A stretch of 34,981 nt of DNA from the NCBI GenBank assembly GCA_002154345.1, contig MUNB01000236.1, positions 1-34,981 of the forward strand. The letters are read 5' to 3'. The position numbers and the translations under genes are program-made. This document shows, one piece after another, positions 8,951-15,545 of this stretch. Positions within the stretch are counted from its first letter, which is position 1; the number at the start of each line of letters is the position of its first letter. The DNA comes from Streptomyces griseus. Its GTDB lineage: Bacteria; Actinomycetota; Actinomycetes; Streptomycetales; Streptomycetaceae. Under the pieces are notes generated by a model, which was given only the letters and a program-made list of their open reading frames with translations, did not search any database and was not told the origin of the DNA.

Positions 8951-9141
8951 CCTGGTCCGGCCCCGTCCACGCGATCAGCATTGCCCAGGCGAAGCGTGCG
9001 CAGGTTCCGGTGCGAACGGACAGGATCCCGGGGCACGTGTCCGCCACCGCCCAGGAGTGAACGCCCCTGATGGGCGTACGGTTTCGACGGCAGGTGACCG
9101 GTCGGCCGGAGGAACGGCCGGAGGAACGGATCGATGACCGC

Positions 9142-10284
9142 ATGAGAATGACCGCACGGGGGCTCAACCGATCGACTCTCGCCCGGCAGTTGCTGTTGCG
9201 GCGGGAGGCGCTGGACGCCGCCGAAGGGGTGCGGCGGGTGGTCGCGCTCCAGGCCCAGCAGCCGGCCTCGCCGTATGTCGCGCTGTGGAACCGGCTCGCC
9301 GGATTCGACCCGGCCGGGCTCGACGCTGCGTTCACGGACCACCGTGCGGTCAAGGCGACCATGATGCGGCTCACCCTCCACGCCGTGCACGCGGACGACC
9401 ATCCGGCCTTCCGGGAGGCCATGCATCCGGTGGTGCGCGCCTCCCGGCTGGGCGGCCGCTTCACCGCGTCCGGGCTGACGGCCAAGGACGCGGACGCGCT
9501 GGTCCCCCGGCTGCTGGAGTTCGCGGGCCGGCCGCGGACCACCGCCGAGTGCGAGGCCTGGCTGGGCGAGCAGCTGGGCGCGCCGCCGAAGGCCGGGGCG
9601 TGGTGGGGGCTGCGGCAGTACACGCCGCTGCTCCACGCGCCCACCGGGTCGCCGTGGTCGTTCGGCCACCGGCCCTCGTACATCGCACCGCGGACCGGTG
9701 CGCCACGCACGGATCCGGAAGCGTCCGCCGCGTCGCTGCGGACGCTGGTCCTGCGCTACCTCTCGGGGTTCGGGCCCGCCTCGGTCGCGGACGTGGCGCA
9801 GTTCGCCATGGTCACGCGGGCCAGGGCGCGGGCTGCGCTGGCCAGCCTCGCCGGTGACCTGGAACGCCTGGCCGGTCCGGAGGGCGAGGAGTTGTTCGAC
9901 CTGCCGGGCGCTCCGCGGCCGGACGGGGCGGAACCGGCCCCGCCCCGGCTGATGGCGATGTGGGACAGCGTGCTGCTGGCGTACGCGGATCGTGGCCGGG
10001 TGCTCCCGGCTGCGTACCGCAGGACCGTGATCCGGGCGAACGGCGATGTGCTGCCGACGCTGCTCGTCGACGGGTATGTGGCCGGGGTGTGGCGTCCGGT
10101 GGCCGGGGGCGTCGAGGCGACCGCGTTCCACTCGCTGCCGGACGTCGTCTGGGAGGGGCTCGCCGCCGAGGCACGGTCGCTGGTGGGGTTCCTCGCCGAC
10201 CGTGAGCCGGAGGTCTACCGCCGCTACGGCTACTGGTGGAGCCGCCTCCCCGGTGCCACCGTACGTCTGTTGCCGGGGAGTTGA
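9142..10284 (+). CDS. HTH_42 winged-helix protein, AlkZ-like DNA glycosylase family
   Basis: A 380-aa protein of the HTH_42 (PF06224) superfamily, which contains the bacterial DNA glycosylases AlkZ and YcaQ. The motif LQAQQPASPYVALWNRL contains Gln37-Ala-Gln39; AlkZ, the azinomycin-resistance glycosylase that unhooks interstrand crosslinks, uses a QxQ motif at the same residue numbers, whereas YcaQ-type members have QxD. Later blocks such as LRYLSGFGPASVADVAQF fit the winged-helix repeats and the C-terminal part is beta-rich. A role in excising bulky alkylated bases is inferred. ATG 9142 gives family-like numbering; its Shine-Dalgarno is unclear (GGAGG 18 nt upstream), and in-frame GTG 9094 or ATG 9070 are possible. 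It stands alone, divergent from the STAND gene; no antibiotic cluster is visible beside it. Confidence 0.8.
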   Translation: MRMTARGLNRSTLARQLLLRREALDAAEGVRRVVALQAQQPASPYVALWNRLAGFDPAGLDAAFTDHRAVKATMMRLTLHAVHADDHPAFREAMHPVVRASRLGGRFTASGLTAKDADALVPRLLEFAGRPRTTAECEAWLGEQLGAPPKAGAWWGLRQYTPLLHAPTGSPWSFGHRPSYIAPRTGAPRTDPEASAASLRTLVLRYLSGFGPASVADVAQFAMVTRARARAALASLAGDLERLAGPEGEELFDLPGAPRPDGAEPAPPRLMAMWDSVLLAYADRGRVLPAAYRRTVIRANGDVLPTLLVDGYVAGVWRPVAGGVEATAFHSLPDVVWEGLAAEARSLVGFLADREPEVYRRYGYWWSRLPGATVRLLPGS

Positions 10285-10328
10285 TCCGGGATCCGGGAGG
10301 TGTGATCCAGGAACCTGCGAACGGATGC

Positions 10329-10344
10329 TCTACAGCCCTGTAGA
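10329..10344. promoter_or_regulatory. BlaI-type operator upstream of the tatA paralogue
   Basis: TCTACAG-CC-CTGTAGA is a perfect inverted repeat with 7-bp arms. With its right flank it matches the blaI-terD intergenic operator at 13320-13343 in the pattern TCTACAGnnCTGTAGATT. It has the TACA/TGTA core typical of BlaI/MecI sites. TAGATT at 10341-10346 could be a -10 box, so a bound repressor would cover the promoter. Confidence 0.65.
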
Positions 10345-10451
10345 TTCACCTCTGCAGACGCAGCTCTGAAGATTCACTTCTGAAGATTCACTTCTGCGGA
10401 TTTCAGCCCTGCAGATTTCAGCCCTGCGGATTCAGCCCTGCGGACTCGGCG
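10338..10451 (+). repeat. Eight-copy 14-15-bp degenerate tandem array in the tatA leader
   Basis: Units begin at 10338, 10352, 10366, 10380, 10394, 10409, 10424 and 10438, giving spacings of 14, 14, 14, 14, 15, 15 and 14 bp. The core is CTGnnGATTYA. Units 3 and 4 are identical (CTGAAGATTCACTT); units 5-7 share CTGCrGATT and CAGCC. The first unit is the right half of the BlaI-type operator, so the array looks like an amplified operator half-site. It fills the presumed 5' leader of the tatA paralogue. Confidence 0.85.
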
Positions 10452-10480
10452 TCCGGTCCGCTCCAGAGAAAGCAGCGACC

Positions 10481-10720
10481 ATGTTCGGGATCGGCGAACT
10501 CACCATCCTTCTCCTGGTGATCGTGGCGGTGCTGGCCGTGAAACGGCTGCCCGATCTCACACGGTCGGCCGGCAAGGCGGCGCGCATCCTCAAGAGCGAG
10601 AAGCAGGCGCTCAAGGAAGACGACGGCCCCGCGGCCGGTACGACGGCGGGCGACGGCGAGGCGCCCCGGACGCCTCCCCGGGTGATCCGCGGCGAGGCGA
10701 CCGAGCGCGAGACGCCGTAG
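10481..10720 (+). CDS. TatA-like twin-arginine translocase paralogue
   Basis: 79 aa with the TatA/Hcf106 layout: a short N-terminal TM helix (about residues 4-20, with the polar Glu at position 6), a basic amphipathic helix (KRLPDLTRSAGKAARILKSEKQ, about 21-42), and a charged, disordered tail. TatA oligomers enable export of folded proteins with twin-arginine signals. The hinge is unusual: the usual Phe-Gly before the LPxL motif is replaced by Ala-Val (LAVKRLPDL), so it is probably a paralogue and not the housekeeping TatA. No tatB or tatC is nearby. It follows the BlaI-type operator and repeat array; GAGAAAG about 8 nt upstream of the ATG may serve as ribosome-binding site. Family good; active role in Tat uncertain. 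Confidence 0.82.
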   Translation: MFGIGELTILLLVIVAVLAVKRLPDLTRSAGKAARILKSEKQALKEDDGPAAGTTAGDGEAPRTPPRVIRGEATERETP

Positions 10721-10747
10721 CCCTGGAGAGTCCGGCGGCTCGGGCCC

Positions 10748-11323
10748 TCAGCGCCGGTCGTCGTCGAACGCCCGGAGGAGCGTGTACCGCCGGCAGTCGG
10801 CCTTTTCGCGCGTGGCGGCTTTGTGGGCGGCGCTGTCGGTCCATTCGGCGACGACCTTCACCTGCTCACCGTCCGAGGTCAGATGGACGTGCGCCGCGAG
10901 CAGGCCCGGCGCCGGAGCGACGGCGGCTTCGGCGGTCTCCGCCGCCAGGGTGGTCACCACGAAGAGTCCGGTCGGCCGCTCCGCGTCGTGAACCACGCTG
11001 TCGGCCAGGCGGGTTCGGACCGGTCCGGGGCGCTCGATGCCGGGCACGAGCGTGTCGATGCGGCTGACGGTTCCGGTGCGATGGGCGCGGGCCCATGCCA
11101 GATGGTCCTCGTCGCTGGTCCACTGCGCGTAGAAGAGGAGCCCGCGGCCGTCCGTGGACAGGAAGACGTGCTGCGCCAGGCGCCCGGTGGGCGTCCTGGC
11201 CGCCGCCCACTCCTCCATCACCGCGTCAGCGGCCGCGAGGGACCGTTCGGCGGTGCCGGTATGCCATTCACTGATCAGAGCCGTTCCGGCCGCAGGGCGG
11301 ACGAGATCCGAGAAACGTGTCAT
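10748..11323 (-). CDS. Antibiotic biosynthesis monooxygenase (ABM) fold protein
   Basis: 191 aa containing two ferredoxin-like repeats: residues about 15-85 (ALISEWHTGT to LLFYAQWTSDEDHLAWARAH) and about 115-185 (GLFVVTTLAAE to KVVAEWTDSAAHKAATR). Each has the strand-helix-strand pattern ending in an aromatic or acidic WTD/WTS turn, typical of ABM (PF03992) dimeric alpha/beta barrels. Such proteins oxidise polyketide-like quinols without cofactor, or act as general stress enzymes. It is convergent with the tatA paralogue and preceded by a SoxR-like dyad at 11340-11357, which suggests induction by redox-active compounds. No polyketide genes are nearby, so a stress role is more likely than biosynthesis. 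The substrate is unknown. Confidence 0.75.
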   Translation of the reverse strand: MTRFSDLVRPAAGTALISEWHTGTAERSLAAADAVMEEWAAARTPTGRLAQHVFLSTDGRGLLFYAQWTSDEDHLAWARAHRTGTVSRIDTLVPGIERPGPVRTRLADSVVHDAERPTGLFVVTTLAAETAEAAVAPAPGLLAAHVHLTSDGEQVKVVAEWTDSAAHKAATREKADCRRYTLLRAFDDDRR

Positions 11324-11339
11324 GGGCGCGACTCTCGAT

Positions 11340-11357
11340 CATCAACCGCACTTGAGG
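11340..11357 (-). promoter_or_regulatory. SoxR/MerR-like dyad before the ABM gene
   Basis: Read on the minus strand this is CCTCAA-N6-TTGATG, one base short of the SoxR-box symmetry CCTCAA-N6-TTGAGG. It overlaps a TTGACC -35-like hexamer and ends 16 bp before the ABM start codon. MerR-family activators bind such dyads between -35 and -10. No convincing -10 and no soxR gene are seen in the window. Confidence 0.4.
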
Positions 11358-11491
11358 TCAACCGCATGGCGGGAATCCTTCTGTCGTGGACACGCCGGGG
11401 AACCGTGCGGACACCCTCCGCAGTTGTGCGAATGGCCCCGACCGGGGCCGCCCGCCGTCAGGGCGGGGAGACACACTCCCAGGAGGCAGCA

Positions 11492-11713
11492 GTGGCCCAG
11501 ATCGACCTGGACAAGGTGCTCGACAAGGCTTACGCGGACAAGGACCTGCCCACCATCCTCTCGGCTCCCGTCTCGGCCCTGAAGGGCGTCTCGGACCGCG
11601 ACGGCGAGCTGCTCCAGGAGGCGTTCGGCGTCAAGACGGTGGCAGATCTGGCCAACTTGAAGTACGCCCGTTGGGCCCAGGCACTCGCCGCGCTGGACAC
11701 CAGCTCGTCCTGA
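11492..11713 (+). CDS. 73-aa conserved HhH-like small protein
   Basis: GTG 11492 is preceded 5 nt upstream by a strong AGGAGG. The acidic-to-neutral 73-aa product has LSAPVSALKGVSDRDGELLQEAFGVKTVADLA, which fits a helix-hairpin-helix-like turn (hydrophobic-x-G-V-S followed by a second helix and a GVKTVADL turn), as in domains that bind DNA or proteins non-specifically. No cysteines or membrane segment. It stands between the divergent ABM gene and an 18-bp repeat that begins in its own stop codon. Its specific role is unknown. Confidence 0.75.
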   Translation: MAQIDLDKVLDKAYADKDLPTILSAPVSALKGVSDRDGELLQEAFGVKTVADLANLKYARWAQALAALDTSSS

Positions 11714-11776
11714 CCCGACGGCACGTCGTGACCTGACAGCACGTCGTGACCTGACAGCACGTCGTGACCCGACGGC
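11711..11776 (+). repeat. 18-bp tandem repeat, about 3.7 copies
   Basis: Units start at 11711, 11729, 11747 and 11765. Units 2 and 3 are identical (TGACCTGACAGCACGTCG); unit 1 and the partial unit 4 differ by C/T and G/A changes. The first three bases of unit 1 are the TGA stop of the 73-aa gene, and the array ends about 45 bp before the stop of the convergent M56 gene. No spacer structure, so not CRISPR. Confidence 0.85.
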
Positions 11777-11821
11777 GACGGCCCGCCGGAGCGATCCGGT
11801 GGGCCGGGCGCCCCGCGACGG

Positions 11822-12757
11822 CTACAGCGGTGTCGCCGCCTCCAGGACGAGGAACAGCGCGACGGCCGCGTTCAGCGCGGACAGTGCGGAGACGGTCGTC
11901 CCGGCCGCGGCGACGAGCGCGGCGGCGCCTGCCGGGGTGAGGGCGGGCGGCCAGCCCCGGTCCGGCGGCACCGGGCCCAGGAGGGCCGCCACCCGGCGCG
12001 GCACCGGTCCGGCGGCGGCGAAGGCGGCGAAGGCCGTGCCGCCGGGGGCCGGGCGGGAGACGAGCGCCGCCTTGCCGACCGCGCGTGCGGTGAGCCGGCG
12101 GTCGCCGGTGACCCGGGCCGCCTCCTCGTCCGCCCAGCGCTCGGTGCTGTAGACCAGCGCTCCGAGCAGCGGCCACAGCAGCGGGTTGACGCATCCGGCC
12201 AGCCGCGTCGCGAGCAGCAGCCGGTGGTGGCGGCCCGTCAGATGGGCCCGCTCATGGGCGAACAGCGCCCGGTGCTCGGCCGGTTCGAGGGAGGCGAGCA
12301 GGGCCGTGGAGACCATCACCCGCCCCGGGGAGCCGGGGAGCGCATAGGCGTACGGGACGTCGTCGGGCAGCACGGCGACGTCGTCGGCGCCCGGCAGACC
12401 TGCCAGCGCCCGGTGGGCCAGGGCCCGGAAGCGGTAGTGGCGGTGGACGGTGAATCCGCAGGCCGCCGTGACGGCGACGAGCGCCAGGATGGAGGCCTTG
12501 CCCGCGAACGCGTCGTGCGGCACGGCATCGCGCACCTCGTCGTCGGACCAGCCGTCGGGCAGCGGGTTGCCGGGCAGCTGGGCCGTGCCCACGACCACCA
12601 GCAGCCCGAGGCACACCAGGCTGCAGGAGGCGAGGATCACGGCGACGGTGGTCAGCAGCCGGGCGGCCCTGCGGGGGTGCAGATGCTGTTCGGCCAGGCG
12701 GGCGATCGGCAGCGCGGTCAGGGGAAGGACGAGGGGCAGATAGACGAAGACCCCCAC
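11822..12757 (-). CDS. M56-family membrane metallopeptidase
   Basis: 311 aa, GTG start 2 nt after the blaI stop, so it is co-transcribed with blaI. The zinc motif HERAH (HExxH) is at 168-172, with a candidate third ligand in ERWADEEA (Glu206 or nearby acidic residues). Hydrophobic segments lie at about 3-20, 35-58, 88-104, 185-203 and 280-305. M56 peptidases such as BlaR1 and MecR1 cleave or trigger loss of BlaI-type repressors upon signal. This one lacks the extracellular penicillin-binding sensor domain of BlaR1, as most actinobacterial M56 proteins do, so its signal is unknown. It probably controls the BlaI repressor encoded just before it. Confidence 0.88.
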   Translation of the reverse strand: MGVFVYLPLVLPLTALPIARLAEQHLHPRRAARLLTTVAVILASCSLVCLGLLVVVGTAQLPGNPLPDGWSDDEVRDAVPHDAFAGKASILALVAVTAACGFTVHRHYRFRALAHRALAGLPGADDVAVLPDDVPYAYALPGSPGRVMVSTALLASLEPAEHRALFAHERAHLTGRHHRLLLATRLAGCVNPLLWPLLGALVYSTERWADEEAARVTGDRRLTARAVGKAALVSRPAPGGTAFAAFAAAGPVPRRVAALLGPVPPDRGWPPALTPAGAAALVAAAGTTVSALSALNAAVALFLVLEAATPL

Positions 12758-12759
12758 CG

Positions 12760-13191
12760 TCAGCGCTCCGGCCGGTCCGAGGGCGCGCCGGTTCCGTCGG
12801 GACCGCTCTCGGCGAGCAGAGCCCGCAGCAGGTCCTCGTCGTGCGAGGAGAGCACGGAGACGAAGCTGGAGAGCACCGCGTCACGGTCGCTCTGCTTGTC
12901 GAGGAGCCGACGCATCCGCAGGGCGGCGAGGCCCGCCTCGTTCGCCACGGGCTCCCAGAGGACGGGACGCCCCCGTCCGGTGCGGGTGACGGCCTGCTTG
13001 GCGTGCAGCCGCGTCAGGATCGTGATGACGGTGCTGTACGAGAGGCCCGCGCCGAGCCGCTCCAGCACCCAGGCGGCGGTCACCGGCTCGCTCGCCCCGC
13101 CCAGCACCGACAGCACCTGGGCCTCCAGCTCGCCCTGGCCACGCCTGCGGACAGGCGTCTCCCGTTCGCCACCGGCTCCTTCGGCGTCCAC
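12760..13191 (-). CDS. blaI: BlaI/MecI/CopY-family repressor
   Basis: 143 aa. The winged helix covers about residues 15-85 (GELEAQVLSVLGGASEPVTAAWVLERL, then LSYSTVITILTRLHAKQAVTRTGRGRP), with the YSTVxTxLxRL recognition-helix pattern of the BlaI family. The C-terminal helices (residues 95-135) form the dimerisation and cleavage region. GTG 13191 follows GGAGAAAGGGG by about 7 nt. BlaI proteins repress their own operon through TACA/TGTA dyads, and a perfect 11-bp-arm site lies 129 bp upstream; a second site precedes the tatA paralogue. Expected to be inactivated by the M56 peptidase downstream. The symbol marks the family only; no beta-lactamase gene is nearby. Confidence 0.88.
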   Translation of the reverse strand: MDAEGAGGERETPVRRRGQGELEAQVLSVLGGASEPVTAAWVLERLGAGLSYSTVITILTRLHAKQAVTRTGRGRPVLWEPVANEAGLAALRMRRLLDKQSDRDAVLSSFVSVLSSHDEDLLRALLAESGPDGTGAPSDRPER

Positions 13192-13319
13192 GGCACGGCC
13201 CCTTTCTCCTTCTCGCCACCCGGGCACGGCACTTCGCCCGCCGGGAATCGGGAAATCGTATCCAGCCGGCGGCGGCACCGGCCACCGGCCGGGGCCGGAC
13301 CGCTCGCCTCCTGGCCCCG

Positions 13320-13343
13320 AAAATCTACAGTGCTGTAGATTTT
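13320..13343. promoter_or_regulatory. BlaI-type operator between blaI and terD
   Basis: AAAATCTACAG-TG-CTGTAGATTTT is a perfect inverted repeat with 11-bp arms and a 2-bp spacer. It contains the TACA/TGTA core of BlaI/MecI operators. Because TAGATT (TAnnnT) occurs on both strands inside it, it could cover -10 boxes for both blaI (minus) and terD (plus). Autoregulation is expected from the family; terD control is inferred from position. Confidence 0.75.
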
Positions 13344-13428
13344 GTTCATGGTCGCAGTGTGTCCGCGCCGTCACCCGTGGCGTGGCCGCAGGCACGTGAA
13401 CACCCGTCACCGCACAAGGGAGAACATC

Positions 13429-14004
13429 ATGGGCGTGAGCCTCGCCAAGGGCGGAAATGTCTCGCTGAGCAAGGAGGCTCCGGGGCTGACCGCGGTCCTC
13501 GTCGGTCTCGGCTGGGACGTCCGCACCACCACCGGCGCCGACTACGACCTGGACGCGAGCGCGCTGCTCTGCGACGAGGCGGGCAAGGTGCAGTCCAACG
13601 AGCACTTCATCTTCTACAACAACCTGAAGAGCCCCGACGGTTCGGTCGAGCACACCGGCGACAACCTCACCGGTGAGGGCGAGGGCGACGACGAGATCGT
13701 CAAGGTCGACCTCGCCTCGGTGCCCGCGACCGTCGCGAAGATCGTGTTCCCGGTCTCGATCCACGAGGCGGAGGGCCGGGGCCAGAGCTTCGGTCAGGTG
13801 CGCAACGCGTACATCCGTGTGGTGAACCAGGCGGGCGGCGCGGAGATCGCCCGCTACGACCTCAGCGAGGACGCCTCCACCGAGACGGCGATGGTCTTCG
13901 GCGAGCTGTACCGGCACGGCGCCGAGTGGAAGTTCCGTGCGGTCGGGCAGGGTTACGCATCCGGCCTGAGCGGCATCATCGCCGACTTCGGCGTCAGTCT
14001 CTGA
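13429..14004 (+). CDS. terD: TerD-family calcium-binding stress protein
   Basis: 191 aa, the usual TerD length. ATG 13429 follows AAGGGAGAA by about 4 nt. It begins [20 protein letters not shown] and contains the family blocks [47 protein letters not shown], and [10 protein letters not shown], whose Asp residues bind calcium in TerD. These cytosolic proteins contribute to tellurite, oxidative and phage stress tolerance and, in Streptomyces, to differentiation. A second, divergent terD copy follows after 61 bp. The upstream BlaI-type operator may place it under BlaI control, though longer extended starts would read through that site and are not credible. Confidence 0.93.
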   Translation: MGVSLAKGGNVSLSKEAPGLTAVLVGLGWDVRTTTGADYDLDASALLCDEAGKVQSNEHFIFYNNLKSPDGSVEHTGDNLTGEGEGDDEIVKVDLASVPATVAKIVFPVSIHEAEGRGQSFGQVRNAYIRVVNQAGGAEIARYDLSEDASTETAMVFGELYRHGAEWKFRAVGQGYASGLSGIIADFGVSL

Positions 14005-14065
14005 GCCGCCGGGATCCGGACCCGCACCTCCCACCCACGTCACGACAGGCACCGAAGGCGGCACG

Positions 14066-14647
14066 ATGACGATCAACCTCACCAAGGGCCAGCAGGTCAG
14101 CCTCACCAAGTCCGGCGGCGGCGAGCTCGACGTCGTACGGATGGGGCTGGGCTGGAAGTCCGCTCCCCGTAAGGGATTTCTGGCACGGCTGACCGCCCGC
14201 GAGATCGACCTGGACGCCTCGGCGGTGCTCTTCGCCGGCCGTGATCCGCAGGACGTGGTCTTCTTCCAGCACCTGACCAGCGACGACGGTTCGGTCCAGC
14301 ACACCGGGGACAACCGGGTCGGCGGGGCGGGCGAGGGCGGCGACGACGAGTCGATCGTCGTCGATCTGCGGCGGGTGCCGGCCCACGTGGACCAGATCGT
14401 CTTCACGGTGAACTCGTTCACCGGCCAGACCTTCGAGGAGGTCGAGGCGGCCTTCTGCCGGCTGGTCGACGAGAGCAACGGCCAGGAGCTGGCCCGGTAC
14501 ACCCTGACCGGCGGCGGACGGCACACCGCCCAGATCATGGCCAAGGTCCAGCGGACCGGCTCGGGCTGGCAGATGACCGCGATCGGCGCGGCGGCGGACG
14601 GGCGGACCTTCCAGGACCTCATGCCCGCGGTCGTGCAGCACCTTTAG
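14066..14647 (+). CDS. Second, divergent TerD-family protein
   Basis: 193 aa beginning MTINLTKGQQVSLTKSGG, with GLGWKS, DLDASAVLFAG, HLTSDDGSVQHTGDN and GDDESIVVDL in the same order as the upstream TerD. It keeps the Asp-rich calcium loops but differs in the insert after GLGW (APRKGFLARLTAREI) and in the C-terminal half, so it is an old paralogue and not a recent copy. It is likely co-transcribed with the upstream gene (61-bp gap), and transcription probably ends at the strong hairpin just downstream. Confidence 0.92.
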   Translation: MTINLTKGQQVSLTKSGGGELDVVRMGLGWKSAPRKGFLARLTAREIDLDASAVLFAGRDPQDVVFFQHLTSDDGSVQHTGDNRVGGAGEGGDDESIVVDLRRVPAHVDQIVFTVNSFTGQTFEEVEAAFCRLVDESNGQELARYTLTGGGRHTAQIMAKVQRTGSGWQMTAIGAAADGRTFQDLMPAVVQHL

Positions 14648-14653
14648 GAACAA

Positions 14654-14713
14654 CCCACCGGACACCGGCGGGGGTGCGCGCCCGGCAGGCGCGCGCCCCC
14701 GCCGTCCGGTGGG
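14654..14713 (+). terminator. Intrinsic-type hairpin after the terD pair
   Basis: CCCACCGGAC (14654-14663) pairs with GTCCGGTGGG (14704-14713), and the inner GGCGGGGG/GCGCGCC arms pair again around a short loop with one G-T wobble. The result is a very stable 60-nt hairpin. There is no U-tract, as is usual in Streptomyces. Confidence 0.7.
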
Positions 14714-14753
14714 CGGCACACACCCACCACACCTGTATCGACCGAGGGACAGC

Positions 14754-15506
14754 ATGGGCAGACCTTCCCGGCTCGGGGACGAGGACAGATCCGACTACGC
14801 GAGCGCGCTCGACGAGGTGATCGCCTCCCCGGAGATCCGACGCCTGCTCGAACGCGCGGGGCTCACCGGCGGTCGGCTGCGGGTCCTGGGCCTGGCTGCC
14901 GTCGCGCGCACGACCGCCGCCGCCGACGCCGAGTACCGGCGGTACGCGGCGCTGCGGCGGCAGGCGCGGGGCGGGCGGCGGGAGGCCGGGGCGTCGCCGC
15001 TCTCCGGGCCGGGCGACCAGGAGCGGCCGGGCGCCGGGGTGCTGGCGGTCCTCGGGGTGCTGACGCCGTTGCTCGCCGCCGTGGCCGCGGCGACGTTCCT
15101 GGTCCTCGGGTACGGGCTGCGGCTCGCCGGAAGCCTGCCGGCCCTGGCGGGCACGCTCATCGGCGTCGGCTGGTCCAGTCTGGTGGTCGCGGCGGTCACG
15201 GGCCTGGTCGGCGTGGTCGCCCTCTACCGCACGGCGGCGCAGCAGCCGGCGGACGGCACGGCGGCCGTGCCCGACCGGTCCCCAGCCCTCCAGGACGCCC
15301 GTGAGGCGTGGCTCGCGGCGCTGCGCGACCGCGGGATCCGGCCGTTCCTGCTCCAGCAGCTCGCGGGGACGGCCACACCTCCGGCCGACCGCGGCGAGAG
15401 CTCCGGCTTCAGCTCGCCGGCGTTCGCGGGGCCCGAGTTCTCCGGGCCGGGCTTCGAGAGTTCCGGCGGGGTCGCGGGGCCGCGCCTCCCCGACACCCGC
15501 CGCTGA
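14754..15506 (+). CDS. Two-TM integral membrane protein, unknown function
   Basis: 250 aa, ATG 14754 with GAGGGAC 4 nt upstream. Residues 1-90 are soluble and helical with Arg-rich stretches; two hydrophobic segments (about 96-120 and 128-157) form a hairpin of membrane helices; residues 175-215 form a second soluble helix (REAWLAALRDRGIRPFLLQQL); the tail repeats short F-S-S/P-x-F-x-G/S-P motifs and is probably disordered. I do not recognise a characterised family. Both ends are soluble and likely cytosolic. Its stop codon forms the outer end of a perfect terminator stem shared with the convergent hydrolase gene. Confidence 0.75.
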   Translation: MGRPSRLGDEDRSDYASALDEVIASPEIRRLLERAGLTGGRLRVLGLAAVARTTAAADAEYRRYAALRRQARGGRREAGASPLSGPGDQERPGAGVLAVLGVLTPLLAAVAAATFLVLGYGLRLAGSLPALAGTLIGVGWSSLVVAAVTGLVGVVALYRTAAQQPADGTAAVPDRSPALQDAREAWLAALRDRGIRPFLLQQLAGTATPPADRGESSGFSSPAFAGPEFSGPGFESSGGVAGPRLPDTRR

Positions 15507-15545
15507 GCCGAGCCGACCCGCGCACGCGCGGGTCGGCTCGGCTCA
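15504..15545. terminator. Bidirectional terminator hairpin made of both stop codons
   Basis: Two perfect 19-bp arms (15504-15522 and 15527-15545) flank a CACG tetraloop. The first three bases of the left arm are the TGA of the plus-strand membrane protein, and the last three bases of the right arm are the complement of the TGA of the minus-strand hydrolase. It therefore serves both convergent genes. Confidence 0.85.

Noticed and set aside
10338..10451. CRISPR array
   Set aside because: Units are 14-15 bp and contiguous without spacers; no cas genes.
11822..13191. Beta-lactamase resistance operon
   Set aside because: BlaI and M56 are present but no beta-lactamase or penicillin-binding sensor domain is seen; the pair has other roles in actinobacteria.
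12760..14622. A long minus-strand open frame running from blaI across terD
   Set aside because: Only its last 143 codons are BlaI; the upstream part runs antisense to two clear TerD genes and across the operator, and a GTG with a good Shine-Dalgarno exists at 13191.
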